From: Strongyloides papillosus
Lineage: Eukaryota > Nematoda > Chromadorea > Rhabditida > Strongyloididae
Assembly: GCA_005656395.1 (NCBI GenBank)
Contig: SRSI01000028.1
Location: 1,736,001-1,800,000, forward strand
Length of the DNA stretch: 64,000 nucleotides
Direction of reading: 5' to 3'
Below the pieces are notes generated by a model. It did not search any database and was not told where the DNA came from. It worked only from the letters and a program-made list of their open reading frames with translations. Positions 25,217 to 36,473 of this stretch are shown here, one piece after another; the first letter of the stretch is position 1, and each line of letters starts with the position of its first letter. A program made the position numbers and the translations under genes.

Positions 25217-26324
25217 TAATATTTTTAATATTTATACTTGATATAATTAAATAAGGAAAATTCAATTTTTATTTTGTACATGTATAAAAAATATATTTCT
25301 CTAAGAAAAAACTTATTTTGATTGGATATATCTCTTTGTCAAATAAATTTCTATTTTAGATGTAGAAAAAATATTATTTATTTACAAATACTGTGCAAAT
25401 ATTTAAAATAAATATTTAAATTTTTGTTTTTTACTTATCCGCGTATCTACCGACATAAAACATGCCTCATTTTTTTTAAAAACTATATTAAATTTAAAAA
25501 CATATTATGTTTAAAACTATTTTTAAGGATGTTATACGAGTACAATATTGATAAAAATTAAGATAAAATTGGCGGTAAGATATATTTTATATCTACCTTA
25601 AAGCTATATACAAAATATGTTACATAGCCTTAATCAATAAGGTAACTTTGATTTATCTATGAATATTAAGAGAAAAGACCTTTTTTTTCAGAGTTTAGAA
25701 ATAATAATATTAGGTATTAAATGAAAAAAATAATCCAGAACAAAATGTCGACAATTTTCTGAATATTTTATGTGTGCGTTAGAACTTTATCCAACCATTT
25801 AAAAGGTATTTATAAAAACAAGGACATTTCCCAAATGAAGATCTAGAAGGTGGATAAATTGAGATATGAGATTATTCCTCACACTCCTTAATCACAAGAC
25901 CTTCTAACAAATATTAACATATATTCATGGATAGGTGTTGTTTTCTGAAAGAACAATCTTTAACTAATTTACACAACCTGAAATCTACTTCCAGATTGTT
26001 TTTTTATATAGAAACCAATATTTTTTTTTGAAAAAACTAGTAAAAATGTTTTTAACGATTAGATTATTAGACAAAACTGTTATATTAATATAATCAAAAG
26101 GTGATAACAAAAGTACTAATTATTCAAATTTTATTGATTATTGTGTTCAATAAAATAATTTCTTCAGAAAATCTTTTATCAAAAATTTTATTTAAAGCTA
26201 AAAATTACAAAAATTTAAGCAAATAATAAAGATTATTGTTTCAATGTTTTATAATGTCCATAAACTAATAATTTTACAAAAATAAAAAAAAATTCAAAGA
26301 TAATATATTTATAAGTTTAATTAA
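25217..26324. other. Intergenic with repeat copy A
   Basis: No gene seen. Most of the middle is occupied by the dispersed repeat annotated separately. Confidence 0.5.
25528..25815 (+). repeat. Dispersed repeat, copy A
   Basis: This stretch aligns in the same orientation to 53650-53935. Shared blocks include gagtacaa, aattggcgg, taccttaaagctat, atagcctta and aagagaaaagacc, followed by weaker similarity through ccaaccatttaaaag. Spacing is conserved to within a few bases. No ORF is shared, so it is more likely a non-autonomous element than a duplicated gene. Confidence 0.6.
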
Positions 26325-28574
26325 TTATGTTGAGAATGCCAAAGATGTCCTCCATGGATGTTGATTATTATTATTCTCAATTTTTGACATCTTCTCGATA
26401 TTAGACATGTACTTTGTTGGCATACTATTGTTTCCATTTATTGAAGGCATCCGATTGGGGTTTTGTTGATATCTTATACATTTTTGGTGTTGACTATCTA
26501 ATTTTTTTATATCTCTTATATGAGGTGACTTTATTTTTGAATAATACTATAAAATAATAATTATATAGTATTAATTAACAACAAACTTACACTTTCAGCT
26601 TTATCATCATGTTGTAATGGTGATAAGTAATCTGGTTTTGGAATATAAGGTAAATTACATATACTTTGTGTTTTTGCTTTATGTTCCTCATAACTTGGAG
26701 GAGGTTTATGTTTGCTTTTTAGTAAATATTCAGTATCCTCCTTTTCTTTTTTAGCTAAAAACTCATTCTTGCTTGCTTCCATATCAAACATAGCTGCTTT
26801 TGATTTAACGTTTGAATGTATAGACAATAATTCCTCCTCATTAGGTGATGTTTGCGAGGCCTTCACTAAATAATCCGTATCATTTTTGATGTTACACTTT
26901 TTATTAAAATTTTCTTCCATACCAAAGTACTTTACTGGTATGTTTCTTTCATGTTTTTTAGAATTATTATCTTGTTGATTCTCAATGCGAATGTCTCTTC
27001 CCATAAAATTAGGTACAGGTTTATTCATAAAGTTCCTATTTGCAGATACAATCTCTTTATCCAATCTATTTTCAATATCCTTAACCCATGAAAAGTCAAT
27101 ATCTGAAATTTCACTTCTTGGATGTGAATAATTTATTGTTGAGCTAATTGTTTGAAGAGATGGATTAATACTTCTACTGGATAATGTTGAACGAGAATTA
27201 GTACCTCTCTCCTTGGAGGATGATACTGATGGTCTGAATGTTGAACCATCAAAAAGCGAATCACTAGTTGTATCATTAAAATTATTCACCTCTTCAATTG
27301 TCTTTTTTTGTGGTGGTGATGGTGCGATAAAAGTTTTACTTTTGTAAGGTGTTGATGTACGATTATCTTTATGATTTATATTTGATAAATTAAAATTAAT
27401 ACTTGAAACAGAGCTTTGCGTATTAAAACCATCTTTTGAAGTGTCAGAATACATATGATGTGATAATCTCTGTATTGGAATCTCTCTAACACCACTCTCA
27501 ACGATATTATTTTTAGATTGTTGATTTATATTTAATGATTGTGAATGTTCGTAGGATGTATTAAGACTACCATTTTCTCCATTTCTGATATCATCATTAT
27601 TACTACTTCTACAACTTTTACCTTCACGTCTTAATATTTTTCCATCATTATGATTAGAAGTTGAATTATTTTCTGATGATTCAGGGGTACAAACGATACC
27701 GCTTGAACTATCCTCACCATAATCATTTCTACTCTGGTAATCGGATATAAAACCTGTATGTAGGTTAGATTGTGTACTAAAATAAATATAAATTATAATT
27801 AATCTATATATCTTTGATTTTATAATCTTTAAATTGATATCTTTTCTTTAATAAAACATACCTACTAATACTTGAAGTACCGCCATGATAATCTACTGAT
27901 GATGTTCCATTATGACTTCTTTCTTCATAATGAAAACTTTTACGATACATTTTTTTATTTGTCGTCTTTTTCTTATCACTTAAACGTCCCGACTTTGGAT
28001 GATGTTCATGCATCTCTACATTTCCTTGTGCTAAATTATCAAGAGATGTTGCACGTCCTTGGGGTTTTATTCTCATATCATTAATTGGAACCATTCCTGG
28101 CATCATTATGGGCAAAACAGGTCCTGGTGGATAAGGTATAATTGTATCTCCTGATGAAGACATCTTCTTCAACATCTTTTTATGAGCCTTTTGTAATTTC
28201 TTGTATGATTTAACATCCATCGGAGGTCCTTGAAATAAGAAATATCCTGGAGGTATTTTTCCATTTAGTGGGTATGGAATAGGATTTAAACCTCCAGCAA
28301 ATTGACGATTATTGTTACCAAGTTCATTTAATGACAATCTTGAAGCCATCTTATTACTTTCCATATTGAATGATGTTTGTTCTGGGTTATTTAAACAATG
28401 CATTGATTGATGGAGCGCAGAAACTTTTAAAGGGGACATTGGTGAATTTGTTGGTCTAGGAATAGGAACCATACCTGGCTTAAAATAATACATTCCTGGT
28501 CCATTAACATATCCAGGATTTTGGATAAACTTTGAATTTGGAGGTAACTGTGATCGGGAATTTTTATTACCCAT
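26325..28574 (-). CDS. 706-residue low-complexity protein, possibly N-myristoylated
   Basis: Three exons on the minus strand, 27862-28574, 26591-27776 and 26325-26546, join in phase to 706 codons. The protein begins MGNKNSR, a good N-myristoylation context, and has no signal peptide or membrane helix. The first 230 residues are rich in Pro, Gly and Met (YPPGPVLPIMMPGMVPIND), with a Lys-rich helix YKKLQKAHKKMLKK. The middle is Ser/Asn-rich. A charged region around 545-610 reads SKAAMFDMEASKNEFLAKKE, followed by KPPPSYEEHKAK, a PPxY-type ligand for WW domains. The C-terminus is polar and ends TSLAFST. It looks like a peripheral-membrane scaffold or adaptor that is largely disordered. I recognise no orthologue; lineage-specific or fast-evolving is inference. 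Confidence 0.85.
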
Positions 28575-30810
28575 TTTCTGAAAATAAAGATATTTATAAA
28601 AGTTAAAGATAAATATTGCATAAATAATATTAACAATAATAATGTAAATAAATGTTATATAGATAAATATATGTCTAAAAATTATATAACTTCCAACAAC
28701 TAATAAAAGAATTTTTATCTTTCAATTGAAAAAGATAAAAGTTTAAGACTCTCATCAAAAGAAGTGATTTGTTGTTGTGATTCTTTAGAATAAATATATT
28801 TACGTGAATTAATAAATATATCAGGTTAAAAGTAAATTTTATATATAATTGTTTGATTGTAATATTAGTAATTATATATAGATAGATAAAATGTTTTGAT
28901 AAAAAAAAGTTTCTCATATTTTTATTCCCCTAAAAAACTTAATGTAATACCTTTAGAGTAAAATAAGGAATTTATTTTTTTTAAAAATAAATATATATAT
29001 ATAATTTATTCATAATGTAGTAATCAAGTTTTATAATACTTCTGGAATAATATAAATATATTTAATGATTTTGCTACTTTTTATTGAGTTACTTAATTAG
29101 TAAATAGACTAATGTGTCTTACACTGGTCAATTTTTTAATATAGAAATTTAATGGGTTATTTGTATCAATTCCTTTATAAATAGTTAGTAAAAATAACGT
29201 AAATAATAGACATTTATACCTTCAAGCATAGAAAAATATAAAGAGGAAAAAAAGTTGATTTTATGAATACTTAATTGTGGGAGTGTGAGATAAAGAGGTT
29301 TTGGATGAAGTTATGTATGTAAAGATATATTAATCTGAATAACTAATTAAAGAAGGTATTAGTAAAATGAAATTTTTACTTTATAGTTTGTCTCATGCCG
29401 AGATAATAAATAAAATATAAATATCACCCTATGAGTGGTACTGTAAGTGATTGTCATAAAATTATAACCTCCTTAATAATATATTTAAGTATTCAGTTAT
29501 GATATCTACATCTAATAAAAGGACAACATAACAAAAATAGATAAAGGGTAATGAGTAACAGTGGAAAATGATGAAAAGGAATAAAATCTCGGCATTGTAG
29601 TGTGACATTACATCATCCTCTTAATAATATAACATCAATAATGAATGGAAGACATTTAAAATGAAGGAATGCTAAACTAACATATAATCATAAATGGCAA
29701 TGACTATTTGTTAACAATAAAAAGTGAAAATATCTAATGTAAACATTAGTATTCTATAAGAGTTTAGATAAATAAACTAAATTTCCATGACAATAGTTGA
29801 TCAAACTATTTTGTTAACACACAACAATTACTTTTCCTAATGCAAATGATTATAATAAAAAAACAAGAAAGAGTTGTATATGATAACTTCACCAATATTT
29901 TGAATCTAGATGTTTAAAGATAGATAAATGCATTTAGATATGTTATCAATAGCATACAAAAACTTTTTCGAGGTCACAAATCATATAAGATAGTGGTTTA
30001 AGGGAGTCAAACTTTTTGTTAATAATGAAAATAGCAATACAACTCCATAGTTAGAGATTTTAAATCTTAAAATTAACCAAATATATCTATCAATTGTAGA
30101 TAGATTGATTGTATATAGTAATAAAAGACTCCCTATACTTAAAATAGTTTATAAATAAGTACAATATTTAAAATAGTGAGGAAGATATGCGGTAGGTGAT
30201 AATTATATTAATATTTATTTATTAAAAGTAGTGAGAAATATACCTTCATAATACATAATAAATCGGTTTATTATTAAAAAATTTTCAATGATATTTTATT
30301 TAGTATACTCTTAAAAAGTATTTACTTTCAATTAATTACCATACTACAACATAAATCATAAAAGAATGAGGAAAACTTTTTATTATAACGTTGTAATTGT
30401 TTCATAAAAATATTATATCTGTAGATTACATTTCTATTAACAGTATACAATAAGATCTATTGCAAAATGTAAATTTGATGGAAAATGTATTGTTAAAAAT
30501 AATAATAATGAAGGATATTAGTAAAAAGGAGTTATGGAACTTGTTCATTTATTATAATATACAAAGACTAATTATCCCGTTCAAGTTCTTTAAAAAAATT
30601 TATAAAATGTAATAATAAGCAATGAATGAATAAAGTCATGTTGAGTTGACGAATAGGATATATAAAAAGTTGTAAATAATGAACTATATAGGGAGGAATA
30701 GGAAAAAACTAAATTTATCATCTAAAATCTGGTGTAAATAATAAAAAAATAAAGGTTATTGAAGGGCAGTTGAGATATGATGATGATAATAATATATTAA
30801 AAGGTACAAT
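28575..30810. other. Intergenic, 2.2 kb
   Basis: A+T-rich, no supported gene. It lies upstream of the minus-strand 706-residue gene, so promoter and leader sequence are expected here. Confidence 0.45.
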
Positions 30811-30964
30811 TTGAAATTTCCATATATACTAACAGAATGTGTGTCTTCTGACAGGTTGTTTACATCAAAAAAAAAGTTGAGATTATATACCTCGTTAGAG
30901 CTCATACCTAAAACTGTTATCTTATTCATCAATCATTTCTCAAAACCTCATTTTCTTTTTCCTT

Positions 30965-31342
30965 ATAACCTTCAAAATATACCTGGACACGGTCGTTTAA
31001 CATGTCAAGAGCGGTTGACTAAGGTAAAAATTCTCATATGTTCTTGTTTGAACACTTCATTCTTAAAATTTGACACTAATCATAATGACTACTTTCAAGA
31101 AATGCCGGTATTTAGATTACAAACAATGTCGCAAATAAAGAAATTATAAACAAAAAAAGAAAACGAATGAACATTAAATATGAGATTTGTTTTTATTTTT
31201 TTTATTTAATAGACAACTAAAAAAATATCACTTGTTCATTTGTTTAATTGGATTTGTATATCTGGAGAACAGATGGTCTATGAAATGTGCTCTAAATTGT
31301 GTATTTGGAGAAGGAACTTCAGTTTATTTAACTAAAAAATAA
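30965..31342 (+). pseudogene. Possible gene remnant or short multi-exon gene
   Basis: Three short coding-like stretches lie in order on the plus strand. The first, ending at a donor (ACTAAG then gtaaaa) at 31023, reads YNLQNIPGHGRLTCQERLTK. The second, after tttcaag at 31099, can be read in phase as KCRYLDYKQCRK but then meets a stop, with no donor nearby. The third, after ttaatag at 31212, reads QLKKYHLFICLIGFVYLENR, then WSMKCALNCVFGEGTSVYL, stop near 31342. The cysteine content and codon quality suggest real ancestry, but I cannot join the parts into one frame. No family is recognised. Confidence 0.25.
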
Positions 31343-32071
31343 TTATTTTTATGGTGACTGTTTAATGTTCCGAATTTTATTGTTTTCAAGTCGTTTTTCT
31401 TTCCCCTGTATTTATAAATAAAAATTAATACTACCTCAGTAGGATATAAATTATGTTTTTATAAATTTTACATTACTTTTTCATATGCTTTATAAAAAGG
31501 ATTCATTATACTTTAAATTAGTATCATTACAGTCTTTTACAAATGATTCTCAAAACATCTTTGATAAAAAATCATAGAAATTGAATTAAAGGTCAGGTGG
31601 ACAACACAAACTACATTTTTTTACATCAAAAATCTATCATAATTTAATTTTTCTATCTTAGAAAATTTCCAGTTTCTTGAATACAAAGTTAACTTTTTCA
31701 ACAAAAAAATTTTAATAATTTCTGGACTTCAATATAGAAAAAAAAACTTAACCTCTAGTTTTTTAAATAACACTGCATAAATAGTATAGAGAAAATAAAT
31801 TAACATCCTTTCTACATTGTTAAAATTATAACAAACAACAAATCAAGTTTGGTAATAAAATTTATTATAAGATACAGGAAAAAAACAATATTTCCATACA
31901 ATTTGAAGTAAATTAATTATATTATAACTGCTAAAAACTACCCTTTTAATTTTATGCTAAAAAATAAGTAGATTAATAACAATATGTCAGAAAAAAATAT
32001 TTAAAAAAAAGGTTTAGATATTCTTTAAAAAATTTCTTTAACTTCACTTTATAACATTTGTAAAAAAATAT
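31343..32071. other. Intergenic, 0.7 kb
   Basis: No gene seen. It contains the 3' flank of the minus-strand elongase gene. Confidence 0.5.
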
Positions 32072-33058
32072 CTAATCAACTCTTGCTGCACGACGTCTTA
32101 TTTTGCTTGTTGATTTTTGTTGCGATAGATGTTTTCCAAATACTTCAACAGTCTCATCATTTGAATTGATATCTGCAACACATTTTTTAGTTATTAAATG
32201 ATTATCTTCATCATTCTTCTTACCTTCCTTAACATGCACTTGTTTTTTGTCATATCTATTATTCTTTGAAAGGTATGCTTGATAGAAGAAGTGACAGAAC
32301 AAAAGAAAATATGAAAAGTATATTCCAAAAGAATAGTAAAGATTCTCCCATGTTTGTTGACATTCTCCACCAGATGACTTAATTCTATATACAGCAATAC
32401 CTATTGTTACACCACCAACCATTTGAAGTATTTGGAGTGTTGTAATTATCATAGCAGCAACCTTTGGAACTTTAACTTTGGCAGCACGTAAAGCATAATA
32501 AGAATACATAAAAGCATGAACAGTATAATTCATCCATATGAACCATCTTCCTGAGGCAGTGTGATCTTTATATGCATGCCATGTATAAACTAAAACAGTA
32601 ACATGATGATACCAATGTAAAAAGATCAATGGCCTCTTTCTTAGAACAATAAATGCTGTATCACCAAATTCAGCAACTTTTGACATAGCAAATAACTCAG
32701 TCCAAAGTCCAGTTAATCCCATTGAATAGGAAGCTGTACAGAAGGAGTATTGAAGTGAGTTACTTGTTATAGCCCAAATCATTTCAGGTGTCATTCTAAG
32801 AACACCACATATAGAAAATATAGCCAGACCAAGGTTCCATAAAATTAATAAGAGATCTAGTTTGAATGGTTTCCTTGTTTCCATCATTTTTTTACCACCA
32901 TAAATAGCAACAATATAAAAAACCGACCATGTAAAAGAGTGATACCAATTTTTTTGCATCCATTCTGTTGATTTAACAGTATCAAAATCTCTCTCCCATC
33001 TTGTTACGAATGAGTAATTATTGTTATCAAAAGTTTTCTCATAGTTATAGTGAGCCAT
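32072..33058 (-). CDS. Very-long-chain fatty acid elongase (ELO/ELOVL6-like)
   Basis: A single exon of 328 codons. It has the ELO family signatures in order: KVAEFGDTAFIVLRKR (about residues 127-142), the histidine box HWYHH (148-152) followed by VTVLVYTW, and MNYTVHAFMYSYYALRA (176-192), among about seven hydrophobic segments. ELO proteins sit in the ER membrane and condense acyl-CoA with malonyl-CoA in the first step of chain elongation. Sequence and length are closest in style to the nematode ELO-3/5/6 group, which act on saturated and branched chains; the substrate is inference. The basic C-terminal tail ends KIRRRAARVD rather than the usual KKxx retrieval signal. The ATG at 33058 gives the usual N-terminal length. 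Confidence 0.95.
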   Translation of the reverse strand: MAHYNYEKTFDNNNYSFVTRWERDFDTVKSTEWMQKNWYHSFTWSVFYIVAIYGGKKMMETRKPFKLDLLLILWNLGLAIFSICGVLRMTPEMIWAITSNSLQYSFCTASYSMGLTGLWTELFAMSKVAEFGDTAFIVLRKRPLIFLHWYHHVTVLVYTWHAYKDHTASGRWFIWMNYTVHAFMYSYYALRAAKVKVPKVAAMIITTLQILQMVGGVTIGIAVYRIKSSGGECQQTWENLYYSFGIYFSYFLLFCHFFYQAYLSKNNRYDKKQVHVKEGKKNDEDNHLITKKCVADINSNDETVEVFGKHLSQQKSTSKIRRRAARVD

Positions 33059-36000
33059 ACTTACTATGGATGCTAAAAAGCCACATTAATTATTAAAAAC
33101 AATGTAATAAATATTATATTATGTAATAATAAAAATATAATTAAACTAAGGGTACATAGAGAGGGGGATGAGAGAAAAATGAGAGAGAATATATATCAAA
33201 AAACTACATTACAATTTTTTGTATTTTATCCAAGATTTATCCATCAAATATAATAAACAAGTCTGTTAAAGAGTTTTAAAGCACAACTAGATATTTTTTA
33301 TCCTATATAATCGTTAAATATTTTATATTATAAATGGAAATAGCTTAAATAGAATTAAGTGAAGTTCTTTTTATTTATTATGTTTTTTTCTTAGCATAAA
33401 ATATGTAATTAGTATATATGGAGATAGGAGGAAAATAGTAATGAAAAGAGATATAATTTTGTATTCCAGGAAATAACCTGAAACCGTATTAATTCATTAA
33501 TTAAAAATGTAGTTAATATAAATCTTTAAATAATTAAAAGAGGTGTCTCATCTATTGATACATTTATAAATAAAAAGGCACATTGAATAATGTGATTTAA
33601 TGGTGGTTAAAATTGATAGACATACACACATACAACATATAGTTCAGTCTTAGGGCACAAGTTAAAGTGATAATAGGAGAAAGTTTCCTTCACCTATTTT
33701 TAACTTTTATTTCATGTAGTTTCCTGTAATAAAGGAGGTCAAGATACTATATAATCTTATATTTTTTGCTCTCATCAAAAATAAACATTATTGGGGTAGA
33801 GAAAATACCCGGAATAACAGTGAAGAAATAAGTAAAAACAGAAGAATTATGAAATGAAAAATGATAATAATTAGGGGTACTTAAAGTGTTTATTTAATTA
33901 TATTAAAGAAATGCCTTATGGTGTTATATAAAGTTAAAATTCTTTTAACTATAAAACTTTACCTTTAAGGATGTCATAATTGTGGTATTGAAAGGAAATA
34001 AAGGAAGAGAAAAGTTAAGAGAAATAAAAAAGAGATAACAAGGAGACGTTATCTTTGAAATAATTAATCATTCTTAAAGGCAAATGACATCTCCTTCAAT
34101 TAACAATACAAAGATGAAACGATATTTGATTTGAAACATTAAGTAAATATATAAACTAATAAAAATTTTAATATATGTCTTGTAGAAAGGGAAAATTATA
34201 TAAAATTAAGTTAATTTATTATTAATTGGAAAAGGTGGTGCAAAAGGAAGTACTAATACACTACAATTTGGCATATTTATATTATAAGAGAGAGAGAAAT
34301 ATTTTAAAAGATGTTTTTTTCATTAGCATTAGTTATAAATTCAATGTAAAAGAATATTATTCTACTATGTGGTGAAGCAAGGTATAGCCTAACTGTAAAA
34401 AGAGATTTAAAAGACTTTTTATATAACATTTTTTTGATTGTTAAAACAATATTATTTTACTGACAAAAATGAAAAAATCCGACACATAGAGAGTTAGTCA
34501 TCTTTATGCATATGTAACATTTCAATATAGAAAATTAAATAAAAATATATAAGGATTATGAGAAGATATAAAATATATATTTCCTGACAAACTCTATGAG
34601 TTTAAACTTGTATAATAGAATTAAAAGTCAAGTATTTTCAAATATAAATATTTTGGTTTACATATTTATATCATAACTCAACCGATCAAACAGATATTTA
34701 TGTATAATATAATGAAAACTGTATAAAATATTTTTGAATTGTATTACTATAATATTGTAAATAGATAATATTCTTATATAAATAATGTTTATTTAAGAAT
34801 CATTCTTTCAATCAAACAAAAATTACTTTAGTAAAACACACCCAATATAAATGAGTGATGAACGAAAAAATGTTTTTCTTCCTTACTTCAATAAAAATAT
34901 GTCGAAAAAATGGCAAGATATGGAGAATGAGATGTATAATGTACAAAGAATTATGTAATTATTTCTATCCTATTATTTATTATAACTAAACAGAAAAGGC
35001 TACTAAAAATACTCTCTCTCTGGATACATTTTACAATGACAATTTAAAGAAATAGTTTGAGTACTTTAAACAATTTATAAATACCATCCTCTGTTCCTTT
35101 GATGTATAATATACATATTATATATAATATATTACCATATGTACATCAACACTTATTTAAGGTAAAGACATTTTATATAAATGTAGCTGCTTAGCAATAA
35201 ACCTTAAGATTAAATCAAGAGTTATCTTTATATTATAGTACGTGACCTGAAACTTAAGAAAAATGGCGCAAAATTTTAAAAAATAATTATACATATATTA
35301 GATACCTAAACACAAAAGGATCAAATAAATTATAGAATATTTAAAGAACAAATTTTTGTAATAATAATATGAAAAATTAAATGTAAAAATTTTGTTAAAT
35401 TCCTTCAATTGTTATGACGAAGAAATTCATTGGAAAATAAATAATAAGACATCAAATTGATAATTAGAAAAATATAACAGAACGAAAATATAAGAAGAAT
35501 TATTAATTCTTAGGTACAAGGAATGTTAAAGCCTTTTTTTATAGTATCATCAACATATCATTGTAATTTATTGTAACTATCAGTGACAATAACAGAAAAA
35601 CAAAGGGGAATGACAAAAAAAAGTTTAAATCTGATGAGGAAATTTAGAAACGTTATTAATATTTAATACATATATATATATAAAATTATTAATATATTAA
35701 CTATATATATAATAAACCAAATGATAAGGATGATGATTAATTATAAAGAATGAATAATCACTATGTGTGTTAAATAATCAAAAAGACATAATTGATAAGA
35801 ATTTTTAAAAAATATGGTAAAAATAATAATCACATAATGAATATACATATAATTGGTAGGATATCTAGAACATGAACTAAAAATACATTTAAATTACATA
35901 TCACCAAATTCAAATTGAACTAAGTTGTTAGATTAACAATTTACACTTAGTTTCAACTATTATATATGTTATATCATTACACACAGTCATCATTTTCAGA

Positions 36001-36473
36001 ATATCATCATTATATGATGGCTTTATCATCATTTTACCAATTAATATTCAACATTTTTTTAAACTTTTCCGGTATCATTTTTTTATATGACAATGAGCCA
36101 TTATCAAATTAAAGTTAAATTAATTATATTTTAAAGATAGATTAAAAATATGCTATGGGCAAAGGACATAAAAAAATCATTGTATTATTAAAAGTACAAC
36201 GTCACTGATAAGAAAATAATTCAATTTTAATGGTTAAAACTATAAATTGATAGTAATACATTAATGTATCTTATCACGAATGAAAAAAAGAATATAAAAG
36301 TCTTTTAATTGATAGTAACTGCATAAGAAAATGCTAATAAAATATACTACAAACTTTTCTATTCATTAAATAAAATTATATTAGATACCTATATACATTT
36401 ATACATATATATTAATATTTCCTAATTTGATACTTTCAATATTTATAAGTTGAATAAAAGAATAAAAAATAGA
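33059..36473. other. Intergenic between divergent genes, 3.4 kb
   Basis: This separates the minus-strand elongase from the plus-strand pseudokinase. It is A+T-rich without a supported ORF. A short inverted repeat (gatgtata ... tatgtacatc) lies at about 35100-35147. Promoters of both genes should lie here. Confidence 0.45.

Noticed and set aside
28675..28917. 80-codon minus-strand ORF upstream of the 706-residue gene
   Set aside because: Composition is typical of chance ORFs, with no acceptor or phase that would join it to the downstream gene.
35100..35147. Inverted repeat gatgtata ... tatgtacatc considered as a mobile-element end
   Set aside because: Almost all A/T and short; common in this sequence and without target-site duplication.
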